Shown: in pieces, positions 50,478 through 58,543 of the stretch | Layout of the letters: each line of letters begins with the position of its first letter | Position numbering within the stretch: position 1 is the stretch's first letter | From: an uncultured Acidimicrobiales bacterium | GTDB taxonomy: Bacteria > Actinomycetota > Acidimicrobiia > Acidimicrobiales > SZUA-35 | Assembly (NCBI GenBank): GCA_938021675.1 | Contig: CALIFY010000032.1 | Span: 31,702 to 95,701, forward strand | Length of the DNA stretch: 64,000 bases | Direction of reading: 5' to 3' | Notes under the pieces: model-generated | The model's input: the letters and a program-made list of their open reading frames with translations, nothing else | What the model was told of the DNA's origin: nothing | The model's database searches: none | Program-made: the position numbers and the translations under genes

Positions 50478-51710
50478 GTGGAGTTCTTCCAACGACCGCG
50501 AACATTGAGCATCGTGCTAGCTGGCGGAGAAGGGAAGCGATTACAGCCGCTCACCCTCGACCGAGCCAAGCCAGCGGTCCCGTTTGCCGGTCATTACCGC
50601 CTCATCGATTTCGCCCTCTCAAACCTTGCGAACGGGGGCTATCGGAAGATAGTTGTCTTTACCCAATATAAAAGCCACAGTCTCGATGTTCATATCAGCC
50701 GAACATGGCGTCTGTCGACGATGCTCGGGAGTTATGTAACTTCGGTTCCCGCGCAGATGCGCCGTGGCCCGCGATGGTTTCTCGGCTCTGCTGATGCCAT
50801 CTACCAAAACATGAACATCATTGAAGACGAAGATCCCGACTATGTCTTCGTGTTCGGCGCTGATCACATCTACTGGCTCGACCCACGCCAGTTCCTCGAT
50901 CAACACATGGCGTCAGGCGCCGGGGTGACCGTCGCCGCCATTCGTGTTCCGATCGAGCAAGCCGATCAGTTCGGCGTAATCGAGCCTGGCCCCGAGTCGC
51001 AGATCGCCTCGTTCCGCGAGAAACCGGAGGACCCGGTGGGGCTCTCCGATGAACCGGGTTCAGTCTTGGCATCGATGGGGAACTACATCTTCGACCGAAC
51101 CGCTCTCGAACAGATCATCCGCGAAGACGCCGACGACGACGAGTCTCGGCACGACGTCGGTGGCAACCTCATCCCGGCAATGGTTAAAGCAGGCGACGCC
51201 CATTTCTACGATTTCACCACCAACCTTGTGCCTGGAGCGGAGAGCGACCCGGCATATTGGCGTGACGTCGGCACACTCGACTCCTACTACGACGCCCACA
51301 TGGACCTCGTCGCCCCTGAGCCGGCATTCAATCTATACAACCGCCAGTGGCCGATACATACGCTTGGCCGCGATCTTCCTCCCGCCAAGTTCGTACGCGA
51401 TGGCGATCGGGGTTGCTCGGTATCGAATTCGATGGTGAGCCGGGGTGTTATCGTTTCCGGCGGGACGGTTCACAACTCGGTGTTGTCTCCCGGGGTACGT
51501 ATCGCATCAGGCGCTGTTGTCGAGGATTCGATCATTATGGACGATTCGTCGATCGGTCCGGGCGCTGTCGTTCGGGGCGCAATCATCGACAAGAATGCCG
51601 ACGTGAAGAGCGGGGCGCAACTCGGGGTAGACGCCGAATCGGACCGCGAACGATTCACGGTCAGCGATGGAGGCATCGTGGTCGTCGGCAAGGGCGGAGA
51701 GGTGAGCTGA
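50478..51710 (+). CDS. glgC: Glucose-1-phosphate adenylyltransferase
   Basis: A protein of about 410 residues that makes ADP-glucose from glucose-1-phosphate and ATP for glycogen synthesis. The N-terminal nucleotidyltransferase part contains [25 protein letters not shown]; later come the [12 protein letters not shown] catalytic Asp region and [13 protein letters not shown] [11 protein letters not shown]. The C-terminal left-handed beta-helix (about 300-400) has hexapeptide repeats ([20 protein letters not shown]). The GTG at 50478 is preferred because the protein then begins like other GlgC proteins and GGAAAGG lies upstream; the frame is open from 50382. Its last 241 bp overlap in antisense with the open frame of the flippase gene. 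Confidence 0.95.
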   Translation: MEFFQRPRTLSIVLAGGEGKRLQPLTLDRAKPAVPFAGHYRLIDFALSNLANGGYRKIVVFTQYKSHSLDVHISRTWRLSTMLGSYVTSVPAQMRRGPRWFLGSADAIYQNMNIIEDEDPDYVFVFGADHIYWLDPRQFLDQHMASGAGVTVAAIRVPIEQADQFGVIEPGPESQIASFREKPEDPVGLSDEPGSVLASMGNYIFDRTALEQIIREDADDDESRHDVGGNLIPAMVKAGDAHFYDFTTNLVPGAESDPAYWRDVGTLDSYYDAHMDLVAPEPAFNLYNRQWPIHTLGRDLPPAKFVRDGDRGCSVSNSMVSRGVIVSGGTVHNSVLSPGVRIASGAVVEDSIIMDDSSIGPGAVVRGAIIDKNADVKSGAQLGVDAESDRERFTVSDGGIVVVGKGGEVS

Positions 51711-52906
51711 CGCGAGTTCTGCAGGAAATTTTCTCGATGTTGCGCCAGCGCGATTCCAGCGTTGACCGCGGCCCACACGATCGAGACTGCAACTATGCCT
51801 CCCGAAACGGCAGCGGCGGACATTGCCACAACTGCCGTGACGGCGTAACACCCGACGCGGCTGAGTGGTAGCCGGTTGCAGACATAGCCGACCTTGAGTG
51901 CGAACACCGCGTTTGTATGCATCAAGAGTCCGACCCCGACCAGCACTGCCGCTTGAACGTACTCGGCCGTCAGGTCCTGCTTCACCCATGCTAAAACGAC
52001 AGCGACCGAGACGGCGCCAACGCCGACCAGCGATGACACGCCGACCGATGCCAGACCTATCATTCGGCGGTCGAGCTGTTGATGGGCGGCCAGCCGGCGA
52101 ACCAAGATGGGGAGGATGCCTTCCTGTACCAGCGCAAGGAAGATCCCGTACCCGAAGTGACGGGCGCTGAGGTACGTGCCGGCGCTGATACCGGTGACGC
52201 CTAGCGTCAAGACGTCCAACATTCCGAGACCAAAGACGGTGATCACTATGGTCGTCCCGTTGGTTACGCCTTGGCGGAGCGGTCCAATTCTAGGACGAGC
52301 TGGTTTCGTGGCGAGAGAGAGCGACAGCACGACGGTCGCGAAGGCGGCCTTGATGGCGATCACCGAGATGAGAAACCGCACGGCGTTTAACGAACCGCTC
52401 GTCAGCGAACCGACCGTAACCAGCAGCAAGGCTCCATTGAGGCCGAGATTGAGCCGCCAGAGGGTGGTTAGTGCCCCTCGTGCTCGGAGGTATCCGTCGC
52501 TCACCAGCTGGGCGCCGGTCACCATGGCGAAGAGCAATGCCCACCGTTGAACCGTGCTGGTGGCGGTGACGTGATACCCGACGGCGGCCACCAGGCCACC
52601 CACGGTCAGTGAGCCGGCCAGAAAGCCGAGATATGCCGAGCTCACCGACTGGGGTTGGTTTCTGGCCAGTCGTGGCAATTCGTACCCGGCCCCTATCTGC
52701 GTGCCGGCGGCGATGAAGGTCCCAATGGCCAACGCTGCGCTGAGTCCGCCGAACTCGTCATAGGACAATGAGCGGAACGCCAGCGCGCTCGCGGCGAAGA
52801 AGAGCAGCGCGCTGGTCAGCGAGGCGATGAGGAAACCCAGTTCATGACGGTGGTGAGCGACCGGTGGCGAGCCATGCCGGTCTTTGCTCTGTACCGAGAA
52901 TCTCAC
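51470..52906 (-). CDS. Polysaccharide flippase-like membrane protein (MOP/Wzx type)
   Basis: A membrane protein of about 478 residues with 10-12 helices, typical of oligosaccharide flippases (for example [60 protein letters not shown]). It should move a lipid-linked glycan across the membrane. The membrane part ends at about residue 398; the last ~80 residues are Ser/Thr/Pro-rich, without homology I can see, and are encoded antisense to the end of glgC. The normal stop may have been lost, or the tail may be dispensable. The GTG start at 52906 overlaps the EEP gene stop (GTGA). It is the last gene of the envelope glycan operon. Confidence 0.8.
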   Translation of the reverse strand: MRFSVQSKDRHGSPPVAHHRHELGFLIASLTSALLFFAASALAFRSLSYDEFGGLSAALAIGTFIAAGTQIGAGYELPRLARNQPQSVSSAYLGFLAGSLTVGGLVAAVGYHVTATSTVQRWALLFAMVTGAQLVSDGYLRARGALTTLWRLNLGLNGALLLVTVGSLTSGSLNAVRFLISVIAIKAAFATVVLSLSLATKPARPRIGPLRQGVTNGTTIVITVFGLGMLDVLTLGVTGISAGTYLSARHFGYGIFLALVQEGILPILVRRLAAHQQLDRRMIGLASVGVSSLVGVGAVSVAVVLAWVKQDLTAEYVQAAVLVGVGLLMHTNAVFALKVGYVCNRLPLSRVGCYAVTAVVAMSAAAVSGGIVAVSIVWAAVNAGIALAQHRENFLQNSRQLTSPPLPTTTMPPSLTVNRSRSDSASTPSCAPLFTSAFLSMIAPRTTAPGPIDESSIMIESSTTAPDAIRTPGDNTEL

Positions 52907-53883
52907 GTTGCCGACCGTCCAAGGTCGCAGCTCACCGGTTTATGGTCAGACAACGCGTCGTTGAGGTCGAGTACTCGACAGCGGCGGTGAAGGTCCGAGG
53001 TTGTCGCCAGGTGGTCGAGGCGCCACAGCGGCGACCGGGTGGGAAACGAGCTGGCAAAGAGATCTACCAGTCCGACGTCGAGCGGGCGCAAAAGGCTTCT
53101 GGTGCTCGGCGAGAGTGCGGTGGCGTTGAAGTCACCGCCGAGTACGACGTGTTGTCTGCCGACTATGTGATGTTCGGCTGTTCTCACCGCGTCTTGCCTC
53201 GAAGCTAGAGCGTTGCGGGTGTAGTCGTAGAATTCGCTGGAAAGAGGAGAGGAGAGGAGCGTGACGTGAACCGGTAGGTGCACGTTGATCGCCCGCAGTT
53301 GTCCCAGCGGCGCGTCGATCTCCACCACCTGCACGTAGTCGTTGCCGGTTGGTTCTGCCCGGGAAGGGAACCGGCTGGCCACCACGAGCTCGCCCGCCGT
53401 TTCGATGTATTCGTATCCACAACAATCGGCGAGTACGTCGGTACGTTCGATCGGGCGGACCTCGTCCTGTGCGTTGTCCCAGTGGATATGTTCCTGTAGG
53501 AAAAGCACGTCAGCGTCCAGAGCAGCGAGTTGAGACTTGAAGGCGTTGAGGTCCTTGTCTTGATCCCAGTACTCGGTGTTCCAGGAAACGACCGTCAACT
53601 GCTCGGTTGATTGCACTTCGGCTGCAGCTTTTGTGCCGGCGAGTTGTTGGAGGGAAACCAGACCGACAACGAGCAAGGCGAGAAGAGCGAGTTCGCTTAC
53701 CCGCTGCCGAACCGACCGTTCATACAGGTAGCCAATGCCAACCGCCATGCCGAATAGCCATATCGCTGGCGGTGCGCTCTGCGCCAACGAGAAGACCACG
53801 ACCCGGTCATCGACAAACGGTAGGAAGATGAACGCGGCAAACCCGGCACATCCTGCGACCTCAAGAACTCGCCGCACGACCAT
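52903..53883 (-). CDS. Membrane-anchored endonuclease/exonuclease/phosphatase (EEP) family protein
   Basis: A 326-residue protein with three N-terminal membrane helices (about 10-26, 31-52, 62-80) and a C-terminal EEP domain. Catalytic landmarks are VVSWNTEYWD (Asn), FLQEHIHWD (metal Glu), GGDFNATAL (Asp/Asn), RLDHLATT and LSDHKPV (Asp-His). Such membrane EEP proteins are probably phosphodiesterases or phosphatases acting outside the membrane, here perhaps on lipid-linked sugar intermediates. It overlaps the GT2 gene by 23 bp and the flippase by 4 bp, so it belongs to one operon. Confidence 0.85.
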   Translation of the reverse strand: MVVRRVLEVAGCAGFAAFIFLPFVDDRVVVFSLAQSAPPAIWLFGMAVGIGYLYERSVRQRVSELALLALLVVGLVSLQQLAGTKAAAEVQSTEQLTVVSWNTEYWDQDKDLNAFKSQLAALDADVLFLQEHIHWDNAQDEVRPIERTDVLADCCGYEYIETAGELVVASRFPSRAEPTGNDYVQVVEIDAPLGQLRAINVHLPVHVTLLSSPLSSEFYDYTRNALASRQDAVRTAEHHIVGRQHVVLGGDFNATALSPSTRSLLRPLDVGLVDLFASSFPTRSPLWRLDHLATTSDLHRRCRVLDLNDALSDHKPVSCDLGRSAT

Positions 53884-54940
53884 CCCAGTCGCCGTACATC
53901 CGACGAAAATCGCGATCGACCAACACTCCGGCGATGCCGGTTAGCACGCCAACCCCGGCCGCGGTGTGAAACATGACGTACCAAGCAACGAACGGCACCA
54001 GCTTGATTGGGCCGAGGTATTTCAACGCCGCCCGGTACACATCGGACTCAAGGGTGACGGCGCCGATCGCCGCCGTGGCCGATAGCAACGCTGCCGGTGT
54101 CCACAGGATGCTGGCGGCCAACGACGCCCAACCGACGCCGGCGAGTGCGGTTGCCAGAAGACGCCGAGGAAGTTCGAACCCTTGCATTGGCTGCCGCCGT
54201 CGTAAATAGAATGGCACCCGGTCTCGGCTTCGGCGTCCAAGTTTCCGCATCATCGGCCAGAGCTGACTGTCGTCATCATGCCGCCCACGCACCTGATCGC
54301 TGAGCATGATACGGCCAACCCGGGTAAGGCGTTCTCCGTAGTCGATCTCCTCGGTCTGGCGGAGGTTGGTTTGGAACGGACCGGCCACTTCGAAGGCGCT
54401 CCGACGAATAGCACCCAATGAAAAGAATCCGGCGCTTACGTCTCCGATGGAGGCGACTCGCCACACATAGGCTTGCAGCGATCGGAACTCTTCCCACAGA
54501 CTGTCTCGGATAAGCGGTTCTGGCTCATAGATTCCGCACACCGACGCGATGCCGTCGTCGGTAGATAACTGAGCGACGGCGCGTTCGATGGCCTCGGCCT
54601 CGACCACGACATCAGCGTCGACGAAGAACAGCACGTCGCCCGACGATTCGACGACCCCTCGGTTTCGGGCGACGGCGACGCCGCCGTTCGTTTCGTTTAC
54701 CACGACGGTTACCCCCCGCTTCTTCGCCTCGGCGACGGAGCCGTCAGTGCTTTGGTCGTCGACCACGATGATTTCCAGCTTCGGATAGGTCTGGGCGATA
54801 AGGGCATCGATGCAAAGGCCGATCGTCCGTTCGTAGTTGTAGCTAGGAATAATGGCCGAAACTAGGGGAAGCTCTTCGTTGGTCATGGATTTGTTTTTCG
54901 TGGTTTCGTCGGTCATGGGTCTAGAAGCGTTCGTCACCAT
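53861..54940 (-). CDS. Membrane-associated family 2 glycosyltransferase
   Basis: A 359-residue GT-A glycosyltransferase: SAIIPSYNYERTIGLCIDAL, IIVVDDQSTDGS, NGGVAVARNRG and the metal-binding DxD in FFVDADVVVEA, then the acceptor motif TEEIDYGERL. Two or three C-terminal membrane segments (about 280-350) anchor it. The donor is probably a nucleotide or polyprenyl sugar. The ATG at 54938-54940 overlaps the UbiA stop; the ATG ten codons later is an alternative. It is operonic with ubiA-like, EEP and flippase genes. Confidence 0.9.
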   Translation of the reverse strand: MVTNASRPMTDETTKNKSMTNEELPLVSAIIPSYNYERTIGLCIDALIAQTYPKLEIIVVDDQSTDGSVAEAKKRGVTVVVNETNGGVAVARNRGVVESSGDVLFFVDADVVVEAEAIERAVAQLSTDDGIASVCGIYEPEPLIRDSLWEEFRSLQAYVWRVASIGDVSAGFFSLGAIRRSAFEVAGPFQTNLRQTEEIDYGERLTRVGRIMLSDQVRGRHDDDSQLWPMMRKLGRRSRDRVPFYLRRRQPMQGFELPRRLLATALAGVGWASLAASILWTPAALLSATAAIGAVTLESDVYRAALKYLGPIKLVPFVAWYVMFHTAAGVGVLTGIAGVLVDRDFRRMYGDWDGRAASS

Positions 54941-55809
54941 GCGACCGAGTCGATCATGAGGGTTGATGCCAGCACGCCGGCTCCAAGCATGGTGAGACCG
55001 TCTGCGGTAAACGCAGTAGCTGGTTCCATGTGCCGGTGAACGATCAGATAGACGACACGGGAGAGGACAACGACTGAGGTCAACGCCAGCACACCTACCG
55101 ACAGGTGTGATATTTGCACCCGGTTCGCCAGGCCGATTCGATCATCGATGAGTAGCCAGCCGCCGACCAGAACCGACAGGTGCGAGAGAAAGAACAACAT
55201 TCCTCGAAGGTTGCTCTCGGTGTAGAAGACGGGCATACGAATCGTTTCGGAGCTGGATCCCGCTTTTGCACGTTTGGCCAACCGTTTTCCGAGCGCCAAC
55301 CCGGTGGCCGCAAGAAACACTGGAACTATGATCCACGACGTTTCTTCGATCGGGCCGACCGCCAGTATCCCGGCGGCACAGCGAACGACGAAGCCAGAGG
55401 AGACCATCAGAATGTCAAGGACCGGTACATCCTTGCCTGCGGCCGAGTATGCAATGTTAACTGCAACGTAAATGGCTCCAAGTACCGCTGTCGGCCAGAA
55501 AAAGATCAACGAGACGATGAGAGCCAATGTGAAACAGGATGCGGCGAAATAGAAAGAGGCGGTCGTGGTGATGCGTTTCGATGCAACCGGGCGAAAGAAC
55601 TTTGTTGGGTGGTTTCTGTCATATTCCGAATCGATTGCATCGTTTACTGCATAAATGCCGGACGAGACGAGAATGAAGGCGACAACAGTCGCCAGTAGGG
55701 GAGCGGTGAACGGGGTTCCGCTGATGGCCCAAGGTACGAGAATGATGAGATTCTTGATGCTGTGTTTTGGTCTGGCGAGCTGCAGAAACGAGCTGACATT
55801 CTGGGTCAT
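54934..55809 (-). CDS. UbiA-family prenyltransferase, decaprenyl-phosphate phosphoribosyltransferase-like
   Basis: A 291-residue membrane protein of the UbiA superfamily with about eight helices. The first Asp-rich motif is NDAIDSEYDRNHPTKFFRPVAS, the pattern seen in decaprenyl-phosphate:5-phosphoribose-1-diphosphate phosphoribosyltransferases (Rv3806c type), which start the route to decaprenyl-phospho-arabinose. The second motif YSAAGKDVPVLDILMV agrees. It is therefore assigned to synthesis of a polyprenyl-phosphate sugar donor rather than to quinone synthesis, which menA covers. The ATG at 55809 has AGGAG 9 nt upstream. It follows the SDR gene (stop to start is 71 bp on the opposite side of the operon order) and precedes GT2. 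Confidence 0.88.
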   Translation of the reverse strand: MTQNVSSFLQLARPKHSIKNLIILVPWAISGTPFTAPLLATVVAFILVSSGIYAVNDAIDSEYDRNHPTKFFRPVASKRITTTASFYFAASCFTLALIVSLIFFWPTAVLGAIYVAVNIAYSAAGKDVPVLDILMVSSGFVVRCAAGILAVGPIEETSWIIVPVFLAATGLALGKRLAKRAKAGSSSETIRMPVFYTESNLRGMLFFLSHLSVLVGGWLLIDDRIGLANRVQISHLSVGVLALTSVVVLSRVVYLIVHRHMEPATAFTADGLTMLGAGVLASTLMIDSVAW

Positions 55810-55880
55810 GGGGCGCGGGCTCCTCTGTGTGGTGACGGGTGGAAAGCTGGCAGTTGGGTACCGACGGTTGGCTTTGAGTG

Positions 55881-56975
55881 TCAGATGAACCGTTTGATCC
55901 GTTGGGCTAGCGGGTTCCGCCAGAGCTGGCTATGCCCGTTGCCGTACTCAAACTCCTGCCGGGCGTTCTGGCCCTGATACCACGCGAATCCATCGGCCAG
56001 GGCTGTCATGCCGTCGTGAGCCGGCTCGAAATCGAGTAGCGATGCGGCCCGTTCGAGCGAGACGGTTGAGCCCTTGACCAGGTTTTGAATTACTCGGCTG
56101 TACACCGGCGACCAGCCGAGGGCGTTGGCCAGCTTGAGCGGAGGTCCGGCCAGCGGTCCGGGGACGCTAAATATCCGTTTGCCGTGACCGGCGTTGTCGA
56201 GGACCGATTGAAACAATGTGGCGATGTTGTGGTCGGCGCGGGAGGCCACGTTGATGGTCTGTCCGTGCGCACGGTCGTCGGCGGCCACCGCAAGTTGGAC
56301 GGCCGTGACGAGATCGTCGACGTGGAGGAATTGATAGACGGCTTGGCCTCCGGATAGGACGGGGAACCGGTGCCCCGAGTCGGCGAACTCATACAGGTGC
56401 CCGAAGAGCCCGAGGCGCCCGGGGCCAACGATGGCCTTTGGTCGCAGGATCGTCCAGGTCGTCGATGAGCCGGTGAGAGATTGGCGGACCTCGTCCTCCG
56501 CTCTGATTTTCGCCGTGTTGTAGGGGTCGAACGCCCTGGTTTGGGCCGTCTCATCGATCAGGGGTGTGTGGGCGGGGCCGTAGACGGCGGTCGACGACAG
56601 GTGTATGAACCGGCTGACGCCGATTTCGGCTGCCCAGCTGGCCAGCCGGTTGGTCGCTCGAACGTCGGTTTCGAATATTTCGTCTGGCGAGTGGCTAGGA
56701 AGCGCGGCCGCGGCGTGGATGACAACGTCGACTCCGTCGGGCAAGGTGGTGGGCATCGATGGGTCACGCAGGTCGCCTTTGATTGTTTGGCAGTGATTCT
56801 GGAGACCGGGTGGGAGTTCTACCGGGGCCCTGTCATGGACATAAATTTGGCTCCATTTTGTCTGGGTTTTAGCCAGAAATCGTTGTCCGAAGAATCCAGC
56901 TGCACCTGTTAGGAGCAGTGTTGGGTAAGGAGATGCGGTCAATGATCTCGATATCCTTTCCTCTATGCGGGCCAT
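55881..56975 (-). CDS. NAD-dependent epimerase/dehydratase (extended SDR)
   Basis: An extended SDR of about 364 residues with the Rossmann loop TGAAGFFGQRF, catalytic Tyr-Lys in YNTAK, HLSSTAVYGP with the Ser/Thr region, and FLHVDDLVTAVQLA. It may act on a nucleotide or polyprenyl sugar; the substrate is not deducible. The open frame extends to 57452, but that part runs antisense across the end of glgA, so the ATG at 56973-56975 is chosen; its ribosome-binding site is weak. Just downstream of this ATG lies AGAGGAAAGGA, so a start at the TTG about eleven codons later is possible. It is followed by the UbiA-like gene. Confidence 0.85.
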   Translation of the reverse strand: MARIEERISRSLTASPYPTLLLTGAAGFFGQRFLAKTQTKWSQIYVHDRAPVELPPGLQNHCQTIKGDLRDPSMPTTLPDGVDVVIHAAAALPSHSPDEIFETDVRATNRLASWAAEIGVSRFIHLSSTAVYGPAHTPLIDETAQTRAFDPYNTAKIRAEDEVRQSLTGSSTTWTILRPKAIVGPGRLGLFGHLYEFADSGHRFPVLSGGQAVYQFLHVDDLVTAVQLAVAADDRAHGQTINVASRADHNIATLFQSVLDNAGHGKRIFSVPGPLAGPPLKLANALGWSPVYSRVIQNLVKGSTVSLERAASLLDFEPAHDGMTALADGFAWYQGQNARQEFEYGNGHSQLWRNPLAQRIKRFI

Positions 56976-57130
56976 TAGGGACTGGCCGATGGCGGAATCT
57001 TGGGAATACCAGACGCTGTTGCTTTTTCTTGTGGGTGATCGGCGCCTTTGGGAGATCGTAGATGTGACCCAGTTAGGAGTCGAGGGCGCGGTAATGAATA
57101 CGCTCTGAACGGAACCTTTATCCCTATTTG

Positions 57131-57150
57131 AAACCCCGATTCTGGGGTTT
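57131..57150 (-). terminator. Intrinsic-terminator-like hairpin after glgA
   Basis: AAACCCC (57131-57137) and GGGGTTT (57144-57150) form a perfect 7-bp stem 4 bp past the glgA stop on the minus strand, ending in TTT with the downstream sequence A/T-rich. It separates the glgP-glgX-glgA unit from the envelope glycan genes. Confidence 0.6.
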
Positions 57151-57154
57151 GATT

Positions 57155-58543
57155 TCAGCCCGACGTCAACTCGTCGTACATCGATTGGTACGTGTTGGCC
57201 GGGCTGGCCCAGCTCCAATCGGTGGCCATTCCCCGACGACGGATTCCGGCCCGTCGGCGCGTCGACGACCATGCCCTGGTCGCCCGATGTAGAGCATCGA
57301 CAACCCCGGCGACGTCGACGGTGTCGCTCACGAATCCGGTACCGGCATCCGGGCAACGGTCTTCGTCGATCACCGTGTCGTGCAGCCCTCCCACGTCGGT
57401 GACGACGGGAATTGTGCCGTAGGCCATTGCTTGCATCTGGGCCAGGCCACAAGGCTCGAATCTGCTCGGCATGAGAAGAAGGTCTGCGCCGGCGAAGATC
57501 CGGTGACTTAGGCCAGCGTCGTAGCCTTCAACAAAGGCTATTCGGCCGGGATTGTTGGCTGCCAACTGATGGAGGGCCGCAGCGTGGTTGCTGTCGCCAG
57601 AACCGAGGATGGCCAGGCGGGCTGGGAGACGGGTCAGGAACCGGGCGGCGTCAACCACCAGGTCGATGCCTTTTTGTTCCACCAGTCGGCTTACCATCCC
57701 GATCAGCGGTTGGTTTGAGCCGGAGCCGTCGCTGGCCAGGCGCATCTCGCCGAGGAGAGCGGTGCGATTGCGGGCTTTCCCCCGCAGGTTCGCGGCCGAG
57801 TACGTGGCGGTGAGGTGCTGATCGGTCTCGGGATTCCAGGCCGAAGTATCGATGCCGTTCGTGATGCCGTGCAGGCGAGGCCCCAACTCGGCTAGATGGT
57901 GATGTAGGCCCATGCCGTGGGGTTCGGTCACAATATCGGCGGCGTAATTCGGGCTGACGGTGACGACACGATCGGCGAGGCGGATGGCGCCGAGGAGCGG
58001 GTTGAAGTCGCCATACCAGGCGAACAACTCGGGCCCTCGGATGAGATGATCAAGCCATGATGGGGCGGCGATGCCCTGGTAGGCGAGGGTGTGGATGGTC
58101 AGCACCGATTGCGGGGGGTCGGGTAAGAGGCCAAGGGCGGCGCCGGTATGCCAGTCGTTTACGTGCAGAACGTCTGGATTGAGCCGCTCAACCAGTGCGG
58201 CCACGCCGGCCGAGAATGCGAAGAAGCGATGGTCATTGTCGGTGAAGGCGTTGCCGTCGCCGTCGTTGTACGGATGGGGTTTGCCGAGTTGTGGGGCCAT
58301 CACCAGCTCCACCGGCCCGATTCCTTCGATCTCGGCTGTGCGGACGGCTACCGGCCCAACGATCGCCGGTACGTCAAGGTAGTCGGCGTCATGGGGGATG
58401 TCGGTCGTGTCGTAGTCGGGCACTACCACCGTCACGTCGACGCCGTCGGCCCGGAGCTGGTTGACCAAGCCGGCGACGGCCTCTGCCATACCGCCGACCC
58501 GGGCCAGCGGAGCTAGCTCGGCCGAAGCCATTACTATCCTCAT
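57155..58543 (-). CDS. glgA: Glycogen synthase (GT5)
   Basis: A 462-residue GT-B glycosyltransferase that extends alpha-1,4-glucan from ADP-glucose. Landmarks: N-terminal SAELAPLARVGGMAEAV, DVLHVNDWHTGAALGLL, ITNGIDTSAWNPETD, LIGMVSRLVEQKGIDLV and the donor-site RFEPCGLAQMQAMAYGTIPVV. In GlgA the N-terminal KxGGL Lys contacts ADP-glucose; here the residue is Arg (ARVGG). The ATGA at 58540-58543 couples it to glgX. A hairpin follows the stop. Confidence 0.93.
   Translation of the reverse strand: MRIVMASAELAPLARVGGMAEAVAGLVNQLRADGVDVTVVVPDYDTTDIPHDADYLDVPAIVGPVAVRTAEIEGIGPVELVMAPQLGKPHPYNDGDGNAFTDNDHRFFAFSAGVAALVERLNPDVLHVNDWHTGAALGLLPDPPQSVLTIHTLAYQGIAAPSWLDHLIRGPELFAWYGDFNPLLGAIRLADRVVTVSPNYAADIVTEPHGMGLHHHLAELGPRLHGITNGIDTSAWNPETDQHLTATYSAANLRGKARNRTALLGEMRLASDGSGSNQPLIGMVSRLVEQKGIDLVVDAARFLTRLPARLAILGSGDSNHAAALHQLAANNPGRIAFVEGYDAGLSHRIFAGADLLLMPSRFEPCGLAQMQAMAYGTIPVVTDVGGLHDTVIDEDRCPDAGTGFVSDTVDVAGVVDALHRATRAWSSTRRRAGIRRRGMATDWSWASPANTYQSMYDELTSG

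Noticed and set aside
56976..57452. N-terminal extension of the SDR epimerase frame
   Set aside because: It covers the glgA 3' end in antisense plus the terminator hairpin, and its Arg-rich translation is unlike any SDR.
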